Shown here in pieces: positions 11,860-25,984 of a stretch of DNA of 64,000 nucleotides. Below the pieces are notes generated by a model. That model was not told the DNA's origin and did not search any database. It was given only the letters and a program-made list of their open reading frames with translations. The DNA comes from Ditylenchus dipsaci. Taxonomy: Eukaryota; Nematoda; Chromadorea; Rhabditida; Anguinidae. Each line of letters begins with the position of its first letter. The first letter of the stretch is position 1. Location of the stretch: positions 3,378,247 to 3,442,246 of the forward strand of contig SADC01001227.1 in assembly GCA_004194705.1 (NCBI GenBank), in the 5' to 3' direction. The position numbers and the translations under genes are program-made.

Positions 11860-12245
11860 TCAAAATCAGAGTAAACCTAAGAAAAATGGTTGTTTGAGTG
11901 CACAAACAGTGGCTTTTCTCGAAATTTTTTCTATCAAAAGTTTTCATTTAATGTATTATTTTAAATACAGACGGTTGAAGTTTTAAAAAAATTAAAAATG
12001 ACTCAAAATAAGATAAAAACGTAGGTTTCTTTCTTTTTAAAACTTCAACCGTCTGTATTTCAGCCTTGTGTCATTTTAACACAACGTAAGACAAGTCATT
12101 TTGTAGGGAAATCAAAGAGCTTTAAAATAATGCATGAAATGAAAATTTTCGATAGAATAAATTTCGGAAAAGCCACTGTTTGTGCACTCAAATAACCATT
12201 TTCCTTACATTTACTCTGATTTTGACTAAAAATCGACACTTTTAA
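11860..12245. repeat. Palindrome with ACGGTTGAAGTTTTAAA arms
   Basis: The arms AGAAAAATGG...CAAACAGTGGCTTTT and the complement meet near 12020. A partial copy is at 14665-14800, and a diverged relative forms the middle of the Tc1-like element at 23854-25047. The right side continues to 12625 and ends ATTACTTTTAGACGCTACTG, a Tc1-like end. Confidence 0.65.
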
Positions 12246-12639
12246 GATCATAACTTTTTCTAAAATAATCTAAAAGAAATGACCTACCAAATTATAGCTG
12301 AGAGAAAGTGCTTTCCACTTCATAGAAAAAAATTAACATAAAAGTTCTAAAACAACTTTTGTCTGTCAGACTGACAGTGTCAGTATCAAGTCTTGTTGCA
12401 TTACTTTTGGACTCATAAAAAATGATATGTCATATGAAATGGGCCAAACGAGCACAAAATTGAACTATTTCGAAAATTTTGTTTGCACGGTCAGATATAA
12501 GAGAAAAAATGCTACAAAACTGTTGTGAGACATTTGTGTTTCTGAATTCACATTGCTTGTAAAAAAACTGTTTTCAAAAAAATAACATGCAAAAAGTATG
12601 TGTTGCATTACTTTTAGACGCTACTGTATATTTGATAAT

Positions 12640-13055
12640 TTTCGCAGTGCATCTGACCATGTTGATAGCTGGATCATCCGGATAGCCCATGTACCAACAA
12701 AAACAAGTGGTCGTCCACTTGGATCGAATTTTTTTTTCAAGTTTTCAGGAACAAAAACTTGTTTCCTTCACTAATTCAAACATCCTAAAGATGCTTTGGC
12801 AGTAACGTAAACGCGTTTTGCCAGATTTATGAAAAATGTAAAAAGACCATCGAAATATAAAAAGGAATCCTAATGTTAATTTTGCTATGCCCTTAGTTTC
12901 CGCCTATTATTGTTCCATCCATTCTCCACCCTCCACCACCTAAACTCAAAAGGCTACATTCGCGAGAAAGTGCTGCTAACGCTGGCCGGAGATTTGATTG
13001 ATTTGTGAGGGTTTTGCGTGTTTGCTATCGAGCAATAAATGAAGAACGTACCCGA
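12640..13055. other. Gene-free stretch
   Basis: No ORF of note. Positions 12700-12760 share a segment (GGTCGTCCACTTGGATC) with 36340-36365 and with its inverted copy near 36540. Confidence 0.4.
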
Positions 13056-13059
13056 TTTA

Positions 13060-13217
13060 CCGTATTCTCTCTAATAGAACGCCGTGGCGTTTTTTAACAT
13101 CCAAAATGTTTTTAGACTTTGTGTTAAAAATGCAATAAAACATGGTTTACCCCCCCCCCCTTTGGCTCTAAGGGTGGCGTTCTATTAGAGGATGGCCTTC
13201 TATTAGAGAGAATACGG
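13060..13217. mobile_element. TACCGTATT-type MITE, TA flanked
   Basis: Terminal inverted repeats CCGTATTCTCTCTAATAGAA flank a 158-bp element with TA on both sides. The inside has a C10 tract. Relatives lie at 37406-37522 and 38340-38403. Confidence 0.75.
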
Positions 13218-13279
13218 TATTCGTTATCACTGTGTTCCTGTACTGTACTTTTTGTCATATTTTTGTTCATATGGCTCAT

Positions 13280-13450
13280 TCTATCAGATATTTCGTCGAC
13301 ACTTTTTTGCACCGGGGCCAAAGCCGCTCTGCTCCCGCTCTGCATCCGGCTCCGAGCCGGATCCGGAGTGGAAAATTTTTTCTCCCAGAACCATGAGCCA
13401 GATCCGGAGCCGGAAATTTTGAAATGCCAGCACTGCACCTGACCAGGGGG
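13280..13450. repeat. GC-rich GGATCCGGAGC repeat patch
   Basis: Local GC content is far above the surroundings, with repeated CCGGAT / ATCCGG units. Long overlapping minus ORFs arise from it but show no conserved domain. Confidence 0.45.
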
Positions 13451-13939
13451 TACCTACAACATGTTCTGCGGTTGGGGTGGGTAACAATGCACTTTTGGTC
13501 TGTTTTTGTTTTTTTTATTTTGATGTCAAAAATAAAAATTTCAGTATTATAAAACCCAATTCTGCACAAGATTTTATATCACAATAAGTGGTTTATTTTA
13601 GATTTTGAAAAAATTCTTATTTAGATGAATATCTCCGTGACCATGTGGTACCCACCCAGGGTTTTGGAGTTTGGGTAGCGATGTTTGCAATTTTTATCTT
13701 GTTGAACCTACTTACCCACACAATTTTGGATGAGGAAAGATGATTTATTTTTGATTTTCAACAAACTTTAATTTTACAAGCCAGCTACGGGCTCAGGAGG
13801 ATATCCACCTGGCTCAGGTGGATATCCACCTGATCCCAGGGTACTAACCCCAGGTTTTGCAGGGACCTACCGCATAAAAACTCTGGCATGCACATTGTTT
13901 TATGCATCCAGAGTTTTTTCGAGTGTTTGGTCTCTAAGG

Positions 13940-14035
13940 TATGTGTGTGTGCGCATCTCAACTCCAAGCCCCAAGCCCCCTACGCCCCGGAGGGGGCGTA
14001 AGGGGCTTGGGAGTTAGAGATGCGCGCACTCACTT
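13940..14035. repeat. GC-hairpin repeat, copy 4
   Basis: Inverted orientation relative to copies 1-3. The unit begins near 13855 with GGGACCTACCGCATAAA and CATCCAGAG. The stem is closed by TTAGAGATGCGCGCACTCAC, with inner CGCCCCGGAGGGGGCG. Confidence 0.8.
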
Positions 14036-14664
14036 ACCTTGGAGATGAATCCGAGCAAAATTAGGTGATGCAAACCAAATTAAATAGTTTACGTTGGTTT
14101 CCCTTTATTGTGACGGTCATATGCATGAAATCGCAAAATCAAGCACAGGGGCTTAAAATTCAGAATCACTTTAAAAACCACAAAACGCCAAGAAATTTCA
14201 AAAAAGAATTTTATAAGTAGAGGGTGAAACTCCACTAAAACACCTAGTAAAAAAACCACGTTTTTAGTGTGAGTTTGTTGTGATTTTCTCAAAAATCATT
14301 TTTAATCAGGGTGTATGACCACTCTAATGATAGAAAAATAACTCAGCTACAAAATAGTGTAAAAACATCTAAGATAGGAAAACGAAATATGCGAAAAAAA
14401 TGCACGTGAAGTGAAGTACCAGTCGATGTCAAAAAGTAGCCGTAGAAGTCCCCCGTCCCGAAATACCGCCCGAAGGGCAGATGCAGTCTCTATAATTTAG
14501 CCACCGTGGCTAAATTTTTGGATGCCTAAAAATCTTGAAATTGTGAATTAAAATGGCTTTAAGTCTGAAGTTCTAGTCAAAAAAGAGAGGGGGGGGCTAA
14601 ATTAGAAGAAATACGGTATATCCCTATTTGCACCAATTTTATTTATACGAGGGCTGAAAAAAAA

Positions 14665-14800
14665 GGAACAAATCAAAGAGCTTTAAAATAATGCATGAAA
14701 TGAAAATTTTCGATAGAATAAATTTCGGGAAAAGCCACTGTTTGTGCACTCGAATAACCATTTTCCTTACATTTACTCTGATTTTGACTAAAAATCGACA
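14665..14800. repeat. Partial copy of the 11860-12245 palindrome
   Basis: It is nearly identical to 12115-12240 (TTTTCGATAGAATAAATTTC through TTTACTCTGATTTTGAC). Only one arm is present. Confidence 0.75.
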
Positions 14801-14849
14801 CTTGCACCAATTTTATTTATCCTAGGGCTGAAAAAATTTGCACCAATTT

Positions 14850-16015
14850 TATTTATCCGAGGGCTGAAAAAAAAGGAACAAAACAGAGAAGATACCTAAG
14901 GCCAAAGCGAAGGATGAGAGCATCAACTGGGCCTTTCTACGATCTTCTGACAACTTCTCCTTCCACTTCTCATTGATGCCTTCCGCGTTGAAAACGTCTT
15001 CAATCGCCAGAAATATGATCTGGAAGCAATTCATGAAAAATCAAGAAGTATTCGGAGCAACAAGAGTGTTAGTCTCGTCACGTATCCCGCTTGCATCCAT
15101 CCGGAAAATTGTTCCCATATTGTATTCGACTACTGCATCCTTGAACTTCTCGCAAAATAGACTCTACGCTTCCTTGCTCTCGCCTTTCAAGTCGGCTACG
15201 GTTGTCTAGAAAAAAATATTATTGAGAGATTGCTGAGACATTGGCAAAAAACCTTTTCAACGACCATCGTAGGGAAAATTTTGCGGAACTTGGCTGTCAA
15301 TTCATCCTGCTGCTCATTCAACTTGAGCGTGAAAACCCCAAATAACCCCCCCCCACCAAATAACCCCCCTAAATTCAAAAATTTTTTGTCCTGGAAGGAA
15401 AAATGAAATTTTTGAGCTGTAACATACATATTTCCCCCAATTTCTTGCAATGTGGAGTGTGCTGTTCTTGGCCGCGGAGCGGCCAACTCCTTGGCTGGGT
15501 ACAACAACCTGTTTCCATTAAAAAAATTTCATTTTTCCTTCCAGGACAAAAAAAATTTTTGAATTTAGGGGGTTATTTGAGGGGGGTTATTTGGTGGGAG
15601 GTTATTTGGGGGTCACGTCCAACTTGAGGCTCTCCACTCCACCTACTTACTGCTGCATGCTGTCTCTTGACTGAGAGTGCTGCTTTTGTATCGTCTTACA
15701 ACTTTTTTTCTTTGACCTGTTTCGCTATAAGAAGTCATAAACACTACCAAACAGTAAGGTAAATCAGCTTACAAAGACGCATCCTCACAGCTTCCTGAGC
15801 TTGCTCATCTCATCCTTTTTTTAGCTAGCTTTGCTTGGCTGAGAGGATCGCTTTGGCTTCGGCATCTTCTTGAGCTTGTTTTGACTGCTCTTCCTTATCT
15901 TCGGCCAGTTTCGCTACAAAAACCCACATGTCTTATGCTATTCCAACTCAAAACATAATAAGAAAAAACCTACAGAGACGGATTTTTCCAGCTTTCTTAG
16001 CTTGATCACTCGCCA
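14850..16015 (-). pseudogene. Eroded Ala/Glu/Lys-rich gene, unknown family
   Basis: A minus-strand start at about 16015 reads MASDQAKKAGKI. After a short intron comes a charged AKLAEDKEEQSKQAQEDAEA block, then in-frame stops near 15830. A second, similar block precedes the next exon boundary, so the exon unit looks duplicated (both end in an MRLC/IRLC-type boundary). Downstream blocks at 15350-15230 (EQQDELTAKFRKIFPTM) and 15034-14890 (AIEDVFNAEGINEKWKEKL) continue the reading. A repeat insert with GGGGTTATTTG inverted arms (15320-15610) splits the gene. I do not recognise the family. Confidence 0.3.
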
Positions 16016-16608
16016 TCTTGTTCGTTTAATTTCTGCGCTCATCATATTCCCACCGTTTTTTGGCTACGGCTGAACAAATTTCGAAGAGAGACCCTCTGTT
16101 TGGCTTAACGCACATTCGTCTGGTGATGACCATCTTTAGCTCTAAAAAAACACTGAATTTATTTTTGTATGAGACACTTCGATTTTGTATTTTCAGAGCT
16201 TTTTTATACACCAAAAGAAAGCCTACAATCTCTTCTACCCGAAAATCCAGACCGATTTCTGTAAAGTCAGAATTTTAAAAATTAGAGACCATATCAAGTA
16301 AACAACTGGCATTTTTCCGAATGAAAATAGGGATTTTTGCATTTTTCATCTAACTTTTGTATAAAACTACCCAAATTTGTATTTTTTAAAAATTTAATCC
16401 TCTAATGAGTCCGGTTTAGTTTTTGGGTGATATGAGAAAATATAGTCGTGGCAAGTCCTTTCGCATTTGACAACTCGAAATTTGTTTGAATGTTTTGTTC
16501 GTAGAATCTATTGTGGTCACCAATTTTTTATGTTTTATAGGCGAGTGATGGCTTGTTGGAAAGCTACACTCAAGGCGAATCTAAGCCAGTGTTTTCAAAA
16601 GGGGCTAG

Positions 16609-18409
16609 GACACTTCGCTATGAGGACAGTTCGCTATGATTTTTTAATGGACAGTTCGCTATGGACAGTTCGCTATGATCTTTCAAATGGACAGTTCGCT
16701 ATGGTTTTCCAATCGCCCTTTTCCTTAACAATGTTGACACTAAAAATATTTGTTCACCGTACCACATCACCTCTTCGTCACCTCTTGCTACCTCTTTATG
16801 GAATTCCCGGTACATAGGCGTAAGTTTTATACATTTACAAGCATGTCCTAACTCACGCGAGCTTGTCATTTTAGGTAATTATGTCAAATAGATTCGAAAA
16901 ACATTTTGGAGTCTTTTTCAGCTCGTCCTAACGGTCGCTTGCCTACCTTCCACTTTCCTATTTTATTCAACCGAAGAATGACAAAATAAATGCGAAAAAA
17001 ACGATAAACCAATAACATTGAGACAATAACACTCTTTTATTCTCATTCTTGTACTACATCGAAGTGAGAGTGCATATGCCGAATCATACCCATTAGTCTA
17101 TCATCTGTTAACGGAGTGTTGACCTAAATAAGCCATTTCACTAGGTTTTCAAAATTTAGCAACGATCCATCGAAGATAAGAGTCTTTGAGCATCGGAAAA
17201 GATTCAGCTGCTTTTTTGTCCCAAAGATGGCCATGCTTTATCTGCAACAAAGAGGAAAATAGATGTAAGCTTTTTAGAAGAAGTGCCATTATAAGCTTAA
17301 AAAACAGGACTCACTTGCATAAATCAAAAAGTTTTCCTGAAAGCCCTCGTCGCTTGGTTTCACTACAGCTCCTCGATGTGTATAATGCAAACTCTTGAAC
17401 TCCTCTTCTTTCAAATCTCGCAGGTACTTCAGAGGTGGAAACCTCTTCCTCGTGCAACGTTGGAAAAACTTCTTGAGTGCTCCAATGCTGTGGCAGGATG
17501 CGGCTTTCCTCATCTGCGGTGGAGAATCTGCAAAGGTTTATAGATAAGCAAGAGCGACAAGAACTTGTGAATACTACTTTGTCCATCGACCCTTTCCAAT
17601 AATTTTTTCTCGAGTTTGACCACGGAAGCACTTGGTTTTTCGACAGCTCCAGTGGCCAGCTCAGCACCAAGACTTCTTTTTGCAGCTTTACCCCTAATCT
17701 AAGTATGGATGAAAAAAACATGATGAAAATCGAGATAAGCATATTTCGAAAAGCTCCTTTGGACCCTCACAGAAATGAGTCGCGATGTTTCCTAGACCAT
17801 CCCATCGCACTTCTCTGTTCACTCCACGGATAGCACTAAGCGACGGAATTGGCGTATCCTTAGAAACTCTTTTGGCGTCTCGAATTTTCCTGCATTCGGC
17901 ACATAAGTAGACGATCTTGGCTGTTCCATCCTTTTGTGGCTGAGAGTTCAACTGGGACCATGTGTAGCAGTGAGTTGACGGATTAATCGGACATAAAGTG
18001 AGGGCTAGAGTCTTGTTACCCACTCTTGATGAGTGCATCAGATCCACTTTCTGGTTAGCTTGCGGGCGCCACATTGCAATAACACCTTAAATTATTGTTA
18101 TTAGAAACAATTATAGCAATGCGGACCAAAAGGAATACAGAAAAGTGCAAGACTGAAACGGAAAAAGGGAAAATTTTGACTGCAAATTATTCGAAAACAT
18201 ATGACAACAACTGGAGCACAACCACAGGATAACAGGGAGACTGCAATGTGATACAACCTAGACACAAAATATGATGAGAAATCATCATTAATTAGGAACT
18301 ATAGCGAACTGTCCATAGCGAACTGTCCATTCGAAAAATCATAGCGAACTGTCCATTCGAAAAATCATAGCGAACTGTCCATAGCGAACTGTCCTCATAG
18401 CGAAGTGTC
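16609..18409. mobile_element. Mutator-like element, CATAGCGAACTGTCC arms
   Basis: Ends GACACTTCGCTATGAGGACA at 16609 and the complement ending at 18409 are followed inwards by four to five tandem copies of ATAGCGAACTGTCCAT. The element sits in a host repeat whose uninterrupted form is visible near 25605-25640 in inverted orientation (CTTTTGAAACACTG). No clear target duplication could be read. It contains one ORF group on the minus strand. Confidence 0.6.
17165..18074 (-). CDS. Cys/His-rich protein of a Mutator-like element, unknown
   Basis: The first exon (18074 to about 17778) is 126 codons open from ATG. It shows a C/H-rich pattern: LCPINPSTHCYTW, then YLCAECRKIRDAKR, then WDGLGNIATHFC, compatible with a zinc-binding domain. 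A second block around 17690-17580 (RGKAAKRSLGAELATGAVEK) and a third around 17460-17300 are likely further exons, but I could not close the splice phases. No DDE transposase signature is seen. The gene lies between the inverted arms at 16609 and 18409 and is therefore element-borne. Function unknown. Confidence 0.35.
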
Positions 18410-18424
18410 GTTTTACCTTTTTAA

Positions 18425-18650
18425 AAGCCACAGTCACAGTCACCTCACAGTGAGGGTCACACCTCACATCACACTCACAGTCACACTGAAGTCACAGTCA
18501 CACTTGATGTGAGTGTGACTGTGACTTTAGTGTGACTGTGAGTGTGACTGTGACTGTGACTTTAGTGTGACTGTGAGTGTGACTGTGACTGTGAGTGTGA
18601 CTTTAGTGTGACTTTAGTGTGACTGTGAGTGTGATTAAGTGTCATTGTGA
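18425..18650. repeat. CACAGTCACACT satellite, left arm
   Basis: Tandem 6-12 bp units of CACAGT / ACTGTG fold back on themselves around 18500. They match in kind the arrays at 20510-20575 and 21930-22080 and the short stub at 25590-25620. Confidence 0.85.
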
Positions 18651-18789
18651 TTTTTGTCTAAAATTTGATCTTTTATCTGGTTGCGTAAGTTTTTTTACTT
18701 GCGTATAGCTATTAATGAAGATGCATAAAGTTCTTTTCACTGACTTTCTCTAAACTTTTTGGTAACAAAAACCAGATGCATAATAATTC

Positions 18790-19204
18790 GGTACTAGTTC
18801 GGTTTAGCCCACACCTCTCATTTTTCCATTTTTTATTACAAATAATCCTTTATTACTCAACAATGTACATTTCAGAAATTTGAGACCACAAACAATACAT
18901 AATATCATTGCCACTAAACTTTTTACGCCAAACAAAATCAGAAACAATTGAATCCACTTGGCAGAAGTTCAAACGTCATCACAAGTATGAATATGGCACG
19001 CATAGATCAGTTTTTCGCAGTTATGTTTCTGATTTTGTTTGGCGTAAAAAGTTTAGTGGCAATGATATTACGTATTGTTTGTGGTCTCAAATTGAATCTT
19101 CCATGTTCTTCCATGTCTGAAAATCTGAAACAAAAAATAAACGAAATGAAAAAAAACGCGAAAAATGGAAAAATAAGAGGTGTGGGCTAAACCGAACTAG
19201 TACC
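18790..19204. mobile_element. Merlin-type MITE with 8-bp duplication
   Basis: The 415-bp element begins GGTACTAGTTCGGTTTAGCC and ends in the complement. AATAATTC is repeated exactly at 18782-18789 and 19205-19212. It shares its GGTACTAGT terminus with the transposase-bearing element at 20578-21935. It is internally palindromic and still carries the end of a Merlin transposase (next entry). Confidence 0.85.
18908..19100 (+). pseudogene. Merlin (ISXO2-like) transposase C-terminal fragment
   Basis: The open frame reads ETIESTWQKFKRHHKYEYG followed by YVSDFVWRKKF. It carries the conserved IES-x-W-x-x-(K/F)-K block with the catalytic glutamate of the DDE domain, and the aromatic C-terminal motif. 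The rest of the enzyme is missing. It is related to, but clearly diverged from, the copy at 20656. Confidence 0.65.
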
Positions 19205-19282
19205 AATAATTCATTTCGTTTATTTCATTCAGACGTGTTTCACGAAATCACACAATATCACAAAATCGGTTACAATAAACAA

Positions 19283-20445
19283 CTAACTGAGCATTGAGGA
19301 GTTCAAAAGATGTCTTGTTTCTGTGAGTTGCTGTTGCCACCCTGCTTGAGAAAATATTCGCTCAACTGGTGCACTTGTAGCCGGTATTGATAGAACTTCA
19401 AGTGCGAGAACTGCAATCGGGTTCGCGTCCCAAACATACGAATGGACCTTGACATTTTTTATATGCTACTTACTGAGTTCAACATAGACGTCCAGTATTT
19501 GATGGACTCAATCAAATGGTCACCAGAGGCACTAGCACTGAGCACGTTATTCATAACTTGGAGCAGCAGAGAATCAGGTGAAATTTCAGATGCAGCCTCT
19601 TCAGTGGTTTTATTTTCAGCTAGTACTTCTCCCAACAATTTATCGAGCGTAGAATTCATCCTAGATTGAACTAAGCTCCTCTCTTGCCGAGGAATAACAT
19701 CACGTACTATCTAAAAAAGGCCGAAATAACAAAAAGTACACTCAAAATATTACCAGATTTTAAATTTCATTGACGGCAATTTTGTAATCGCTATCACATA
19801 GAATATTTGCTGTATTCGGATCAAGCGCTGTGGCCACAAAGAAGATAGGATCAAAGTTTCTTGACTCACTCTTCATCATCCAATCGAACCGGTTGTCCAA
19901 TAACTGTTTTAGCTGAATAGCGATTTCTGGTGACGATCTGCCACTCTGAACGTACACAATGAACAACAAAACGAAATTGTGAAAACAACTTTACCTGAAA
20001 CCGGTCCACTGACTTGTATATCGCTTTTAATAGCCATAACATCGAGAAATTGACACGCTCTTTTCAGACTGAACCCTGCATATGACATCAACAAATACCT
20101 TCATCAAAATGTATAGATCACGAAGCAGCTGGAATAATTTTTATCGTGAATTTGAGCGTTTTTTTCCAAATTACCTTGATTTCTGATTCAGTAGGATATT
20201 CCCACTTTTTTTCTTGCTCAATTCTTGAAACGAATTCTTGAAGTTCCAGAAAATGCTTGAGCACCACAATTTGAGCAGCCTAACGCGTTTTCGAAGGGGA
20301 AATGAGTTTTTTTCCACACAGATTTCTCGCTGCGCTTCCACTTGATTTCACCATATGAGTCCTCTTCCTTTTTGAACATGTCCCAGATACCATTTTTGCG
20401 TTGCTTCTTTGCGCTTGAGCTTTGAGAATCATCAAATGTAGACAT
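19283..20445 (-). pseudogene. hAT transposase relic with dimerisation domain
   Basis: The minus-strand blocks run in order. 20445-20218 opens with MSTFDDSQSSSAKKQRK and has a possible BED-like finger (GCSNCGAQ). 19969-19760 contains RNFDPIFFVATALDPNTANI, the hAT 'A-x-LDP' region. 19659-19459 follows. 19440-19283 ends with VLSIPATSAPVERIFSQAG, the hallmark hAT C-terminal dimerisation motif, and stops at 19283. The central DDE part is largely missing, so the copy is internally deleted and not autonomous. It sits between the Merlin MITE and the Merlin transposase. Confidence 0.6.
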
Positions 20446-20577
20446 CTAAAAAACATGCATTTAGAACTGAGAAGTCATCATACACACTGCTGTGGTATTT
20501 TGCACTGCTGTGGTATTCACAGTCACACTATAGTAACATCCAAACAAAAATCACACTCACAGTCACACTAAAGTCAT

Positions 20578-21935
20578 GGTACTAGTGTCGAACATGTCAC
20601 ACTTCAATTTTTTTTACTGACTATCAAAAATACACATTTAACCAATAAATTATTTTTATTTTCGCTCACAAGGATACAAACCACAGATTTGAGACATCAG
20701 ATTATAAAAACAATCTGGACCACAAAACATCTGAAACCACAAATGTTGCTCAATATACGATCCAAATTCAGACGATGCAGTCCCGTATTCTTTCTTGTTT
20801 CTAGCTTTCAGCTTCTGCCACGCTGATTCAATGCTGTTGGTGTGCGTTCCAGTAATGGGATCTACGAAATGCTCCGAATGATTGACTGCCAGGTGCTCAT
20901 ATCCCTCGGGCAGTTTCCTTATTTTTCGGTACGAATGCCATCCGTCCAAAATAATTGTTGTTCCTATAAATTTAGCTGAACTGGTAATCTGGTATTGAAA
21001 TAGCATATAGATATAAAATACCCGGTAGAATATATTGCTGAATAATATCCAACAGTGTATTCGTATCACGATTTTCACCCAAAACATGAAAGACCTATTC
21101 AAAACTCATTAAAAAACTGCTACTTGTGACTAAGGCTAAGAATTACTTGTTTGTTCCGCACTCTACACCTCCAAAGATCCATTTTGTTGGAGTAGTCATC
21201 CTCGGTTGTAATTCCTACGCACTGAAACTGTCTCGTCGATTTCGACAATCTTCCGGGTCCTCCAAGAATGGTCCGATGTTCTACAAAGTATCGTTGACAA
21301 ATCTTAGCTCAGATAATATAATCACTGTTACACATTAAATAAAAATTTAACCTCCTGAAATAGGATTTCCAATCACAAATAGTATGGCGTGAAAGACTAG
21401 AGCTCGCTTCATCTTCTTGTATTTGAAACATCAATTCATCCACTGAAGTCATTTTTCGGGACCAATAGTAAGCCAGCTGGAATGCCTGTAAACGCAAGCT
21501 AGTAAATCTATTTAATACAGAAACAAAGACATTGATACCTTCTTCAAGCTCAGGTGTGTATCTTCGAAGAAAGTGTCCATTAGAAAACCTTGTTCTTTTC
21601 TGCACTTCTTTTTCGGGCATTGCCACAAAGGATATTTTGCTGGAGGCTTTTCACGTAGACGCATAGACGAGCCACATTCACAGGAACGCTTGCTATGTAA
21701 TAAGCCAAGATGCTGGAACCATTCCAGAAACTGCTCATCTGACCATTGGACTCGATCTAAACGTTCTTAAGCTTGAATCCCCTTAGCTCATCCATCGAGA
21801 ACCCTGGGATGGAGATTAATTTAACATTATAAAAAAACCCTGGAATAGAAATTAATTTTAAGTTAAATGTGTATTTTTGATAGTCAGCAAAAATTTGAAG
21901 GTGTGACATGTTCGACACTAGTACCAGTCACACTC
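20578..21935. mobile_element. Merlin-type element with transposase
   Basis: Inverted ends GGTACTAGTGTCGAACATGT lie at 20578 and, as the complement, near 21935. The inner parts TTACTGACTATCAAAAATAC also match. The flanks are CACAGTCACAC arrays on both sides, which hides any target duplication. It contains the transposase pseudogene 20656-21795. Confidence 0.7.
20656..21795 (-). pseudogene. Merlin superfamily transposase (IS1016/ISXO2-like)
   Basis: It starts MDELRGFKLKN at 21795. Next comes a zinc-ribbon-like stretch (CECGSSMRL...WQCPKKKC), then an intron and a helix-rich block ending 21357. The catalytic domain reads GGPGRIVEIDE (first Asp), then TTIILDGWHSY (second Asp), then NHSEHFVDP and NSIESAWQKLK (Glu), all family hallmarks. 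Near 21270 the frame must shift by one base between NYNR and TPTKWIFGG, so the copy looks inactive unless that is a consensus error. The enzyme would cut and paste this DNA transposon. Ends and neighbours are described in the element entry. Confidence 0.7.
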
Positions 21936-22080
21936 ACAATAAAGTCACAGTCACACTCACAGTCACACTACAGTCACACTACAGTCACACTAAAGTCACA
22001 CTCACAGTCACACTAAAGTCACAGTCACACTCACATCAAGTGTGACTGTGACTTTAGTGTGACTGTGAGTGTGACTGTGA
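21930..22080. repeat. CACAGTCACACT satellite, right block
   Basis: Tandem CACACTCACAGT and ACTAAAGTCACAGT units end in an inverted run before the TTAA-flanked element. Confidence 0.85.
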
Positions 22081-23267
22081 CTTAAAGGGCATGCCCGTGC
22101 CCGACACGGTGAAATTTGAATTTCCAAAAGGCGGGGACCACTTTAATGCGTGAGACCAAAAAAATTCAAATCCATATTTTCATTTCTATTGTATTTGCTG
22201 CTGCATATTAGACGTATGTTCCCTAATTTTCATGCAAATTTTTCCCGTCTGTGTTTTATGGATAAGCATTTTTAAATTTGCTGGTCAATTTACTGTATTT
22301 ATTGAAGTGTGTAGCTTGATTGAGGGGCTTAAATGAGTTGAATTGTCAAATTGTTGTATGTGTGTTGACACTATCAAAGCATGAAATCGCCTAAGGATAC
22401 AAGGAAACGACTTTGGAAGCAATCGAAATAGCATATGAAACATTTTCAGGCTTTTGAATTTGATTACGAAATATTTTGATGAGCTAGAGCATTGCTTTAT
22501 TTGAAAAACTGATAAGCTAAAAATTATTCAGTAGGTAGCCCTCCGCGCAAATTATGTCCGAATAATTCGGGTCCTAAATCTTGAAAATCCCTATTTTACT
22601 TATGATTTCGTGCAAAAGTCGTGAAAAATTGCGGATCGCATATGAGCAGGCACTTCCATTGAACCGGTACTATGAAAAGTATTGTTTGCTGGCCGAGAAA
22701 GAAATTTAACAAAGCGTACTTTCTATAAAACGACCCTCGAGAAAAAGGTTCCCCAGGCTACTCCAGAGATATCGGTTTATCGAAAGTCGACTGACAGAAT
22801 AATACCTGTGCCAGTTATCAACAAAACGTTCAAATTATTTTGTTAGTTATCAAGATTCGTTTCTCAAAAAGTCGTTTCTCAATGTGTCCAGGAAGATTCT
22901 TCACAGTCATATTACTGGAATATTTCCGTTTCACAACCCTAGTATAATGCTTATTCGACTGGACGTCGAGGACCTAGTCCACTAATAATGTCGCATATGC
23001 TATAACTAAAAATAGGTGAAACACACAAGGACAAGAAAAATCAGAAAGAAAGCGTGCTATTTATTTTCCAGTGCTGAAACAAACTTCAGGCAGATTGGGT
23101 TTATTTAGTGTCAGTTCTGGACCTAAACTCCATCAGGACGTCTTCTTTTGATAATTGGGAAAATTTAAAGGGCTTTGATAATATCTAGCAACTACAATAT
23201 TCGACACAGAGTATTTATTTCAACAACAACATGACCCGCACAATCTAACGGGCTAACAGAGAAAATA

Positions 23268-25290
<2,023 letters not shown>

Positions 25291-25984
25291 TGCTTCTCTT
25301 GGTTCGGACTTTTTTCAACCTAAGATTTTTCAAGTTAATTCATTTGCTGACACCCCAACAGAGTTAAGGACAAAACTCATGACATAATCGCCGATTCCGA
25401 AATGCTTATCCATAAAACACAGACAGGAAAATTTGCATGAAAATTAGGGAGCTTACGTCTAATTTGCATCAGCAATTACAACAGAAATGAAAATTTGAAT
25501 TTGAATTTTTTTGGTCTCACGCATTAAAGTGGTCCGCCTTTTGGAAATTCAAATTCCACCGTGTCGGGCACGGGCATGCTCCTTTAAGGGTGTGAGTGTG
25601 AGGTGTGACTGTGGCTTTTGAAACACTGATCTAAGCCAATAACATTTACCAAACAAATAAAAACAAAAAAACGAAGTAAAACAAATAATATTTATCGAGC
25701 ATCGGTGGAAACATGAATCAATAGAAAATCAATCCAATTTTAAAAATTTTGATTTGGCGCAAATATTTGAAAGTGATTATGTTTTCGAATTTTAAGCCCC
25801 TGTGCAAGGCAGTTGCTGACAGTAAAGCAGTGTTGGAAACGGTTGCAATAGATTTCTCGATACTTTTTGACCCTAGAAGTGAGTTGACCTACTAAAAATG
25901 TACTAAAAAATAGGGTGTGCAGCCAGTGGGAATCGAACCTGAGAGTTCAAAATATTCGCTCCTCGATGTGCACTCCCCCCCCCC

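Noticed and set aside
13124..13569. Minus-strand ORFs of about 100 codons over the GC-rich patch
   Set aside because: They overlap in several frames over a GGATCCGGAGC repeat and a MITE; no domain or intron pattern.
15320..15610. Riboswitch or structured RNA at the GGGGTTATTTG inverted repeat
   Set aside because: It is a simple insertion with inverted arms that splits the eroded gene; no conserved fold is visible.
18425..22080. CRISPR-like regular repeats
   Set aside because: The CACAGT arrays have no unique spacers and fold back; the genome is eukaryotic.
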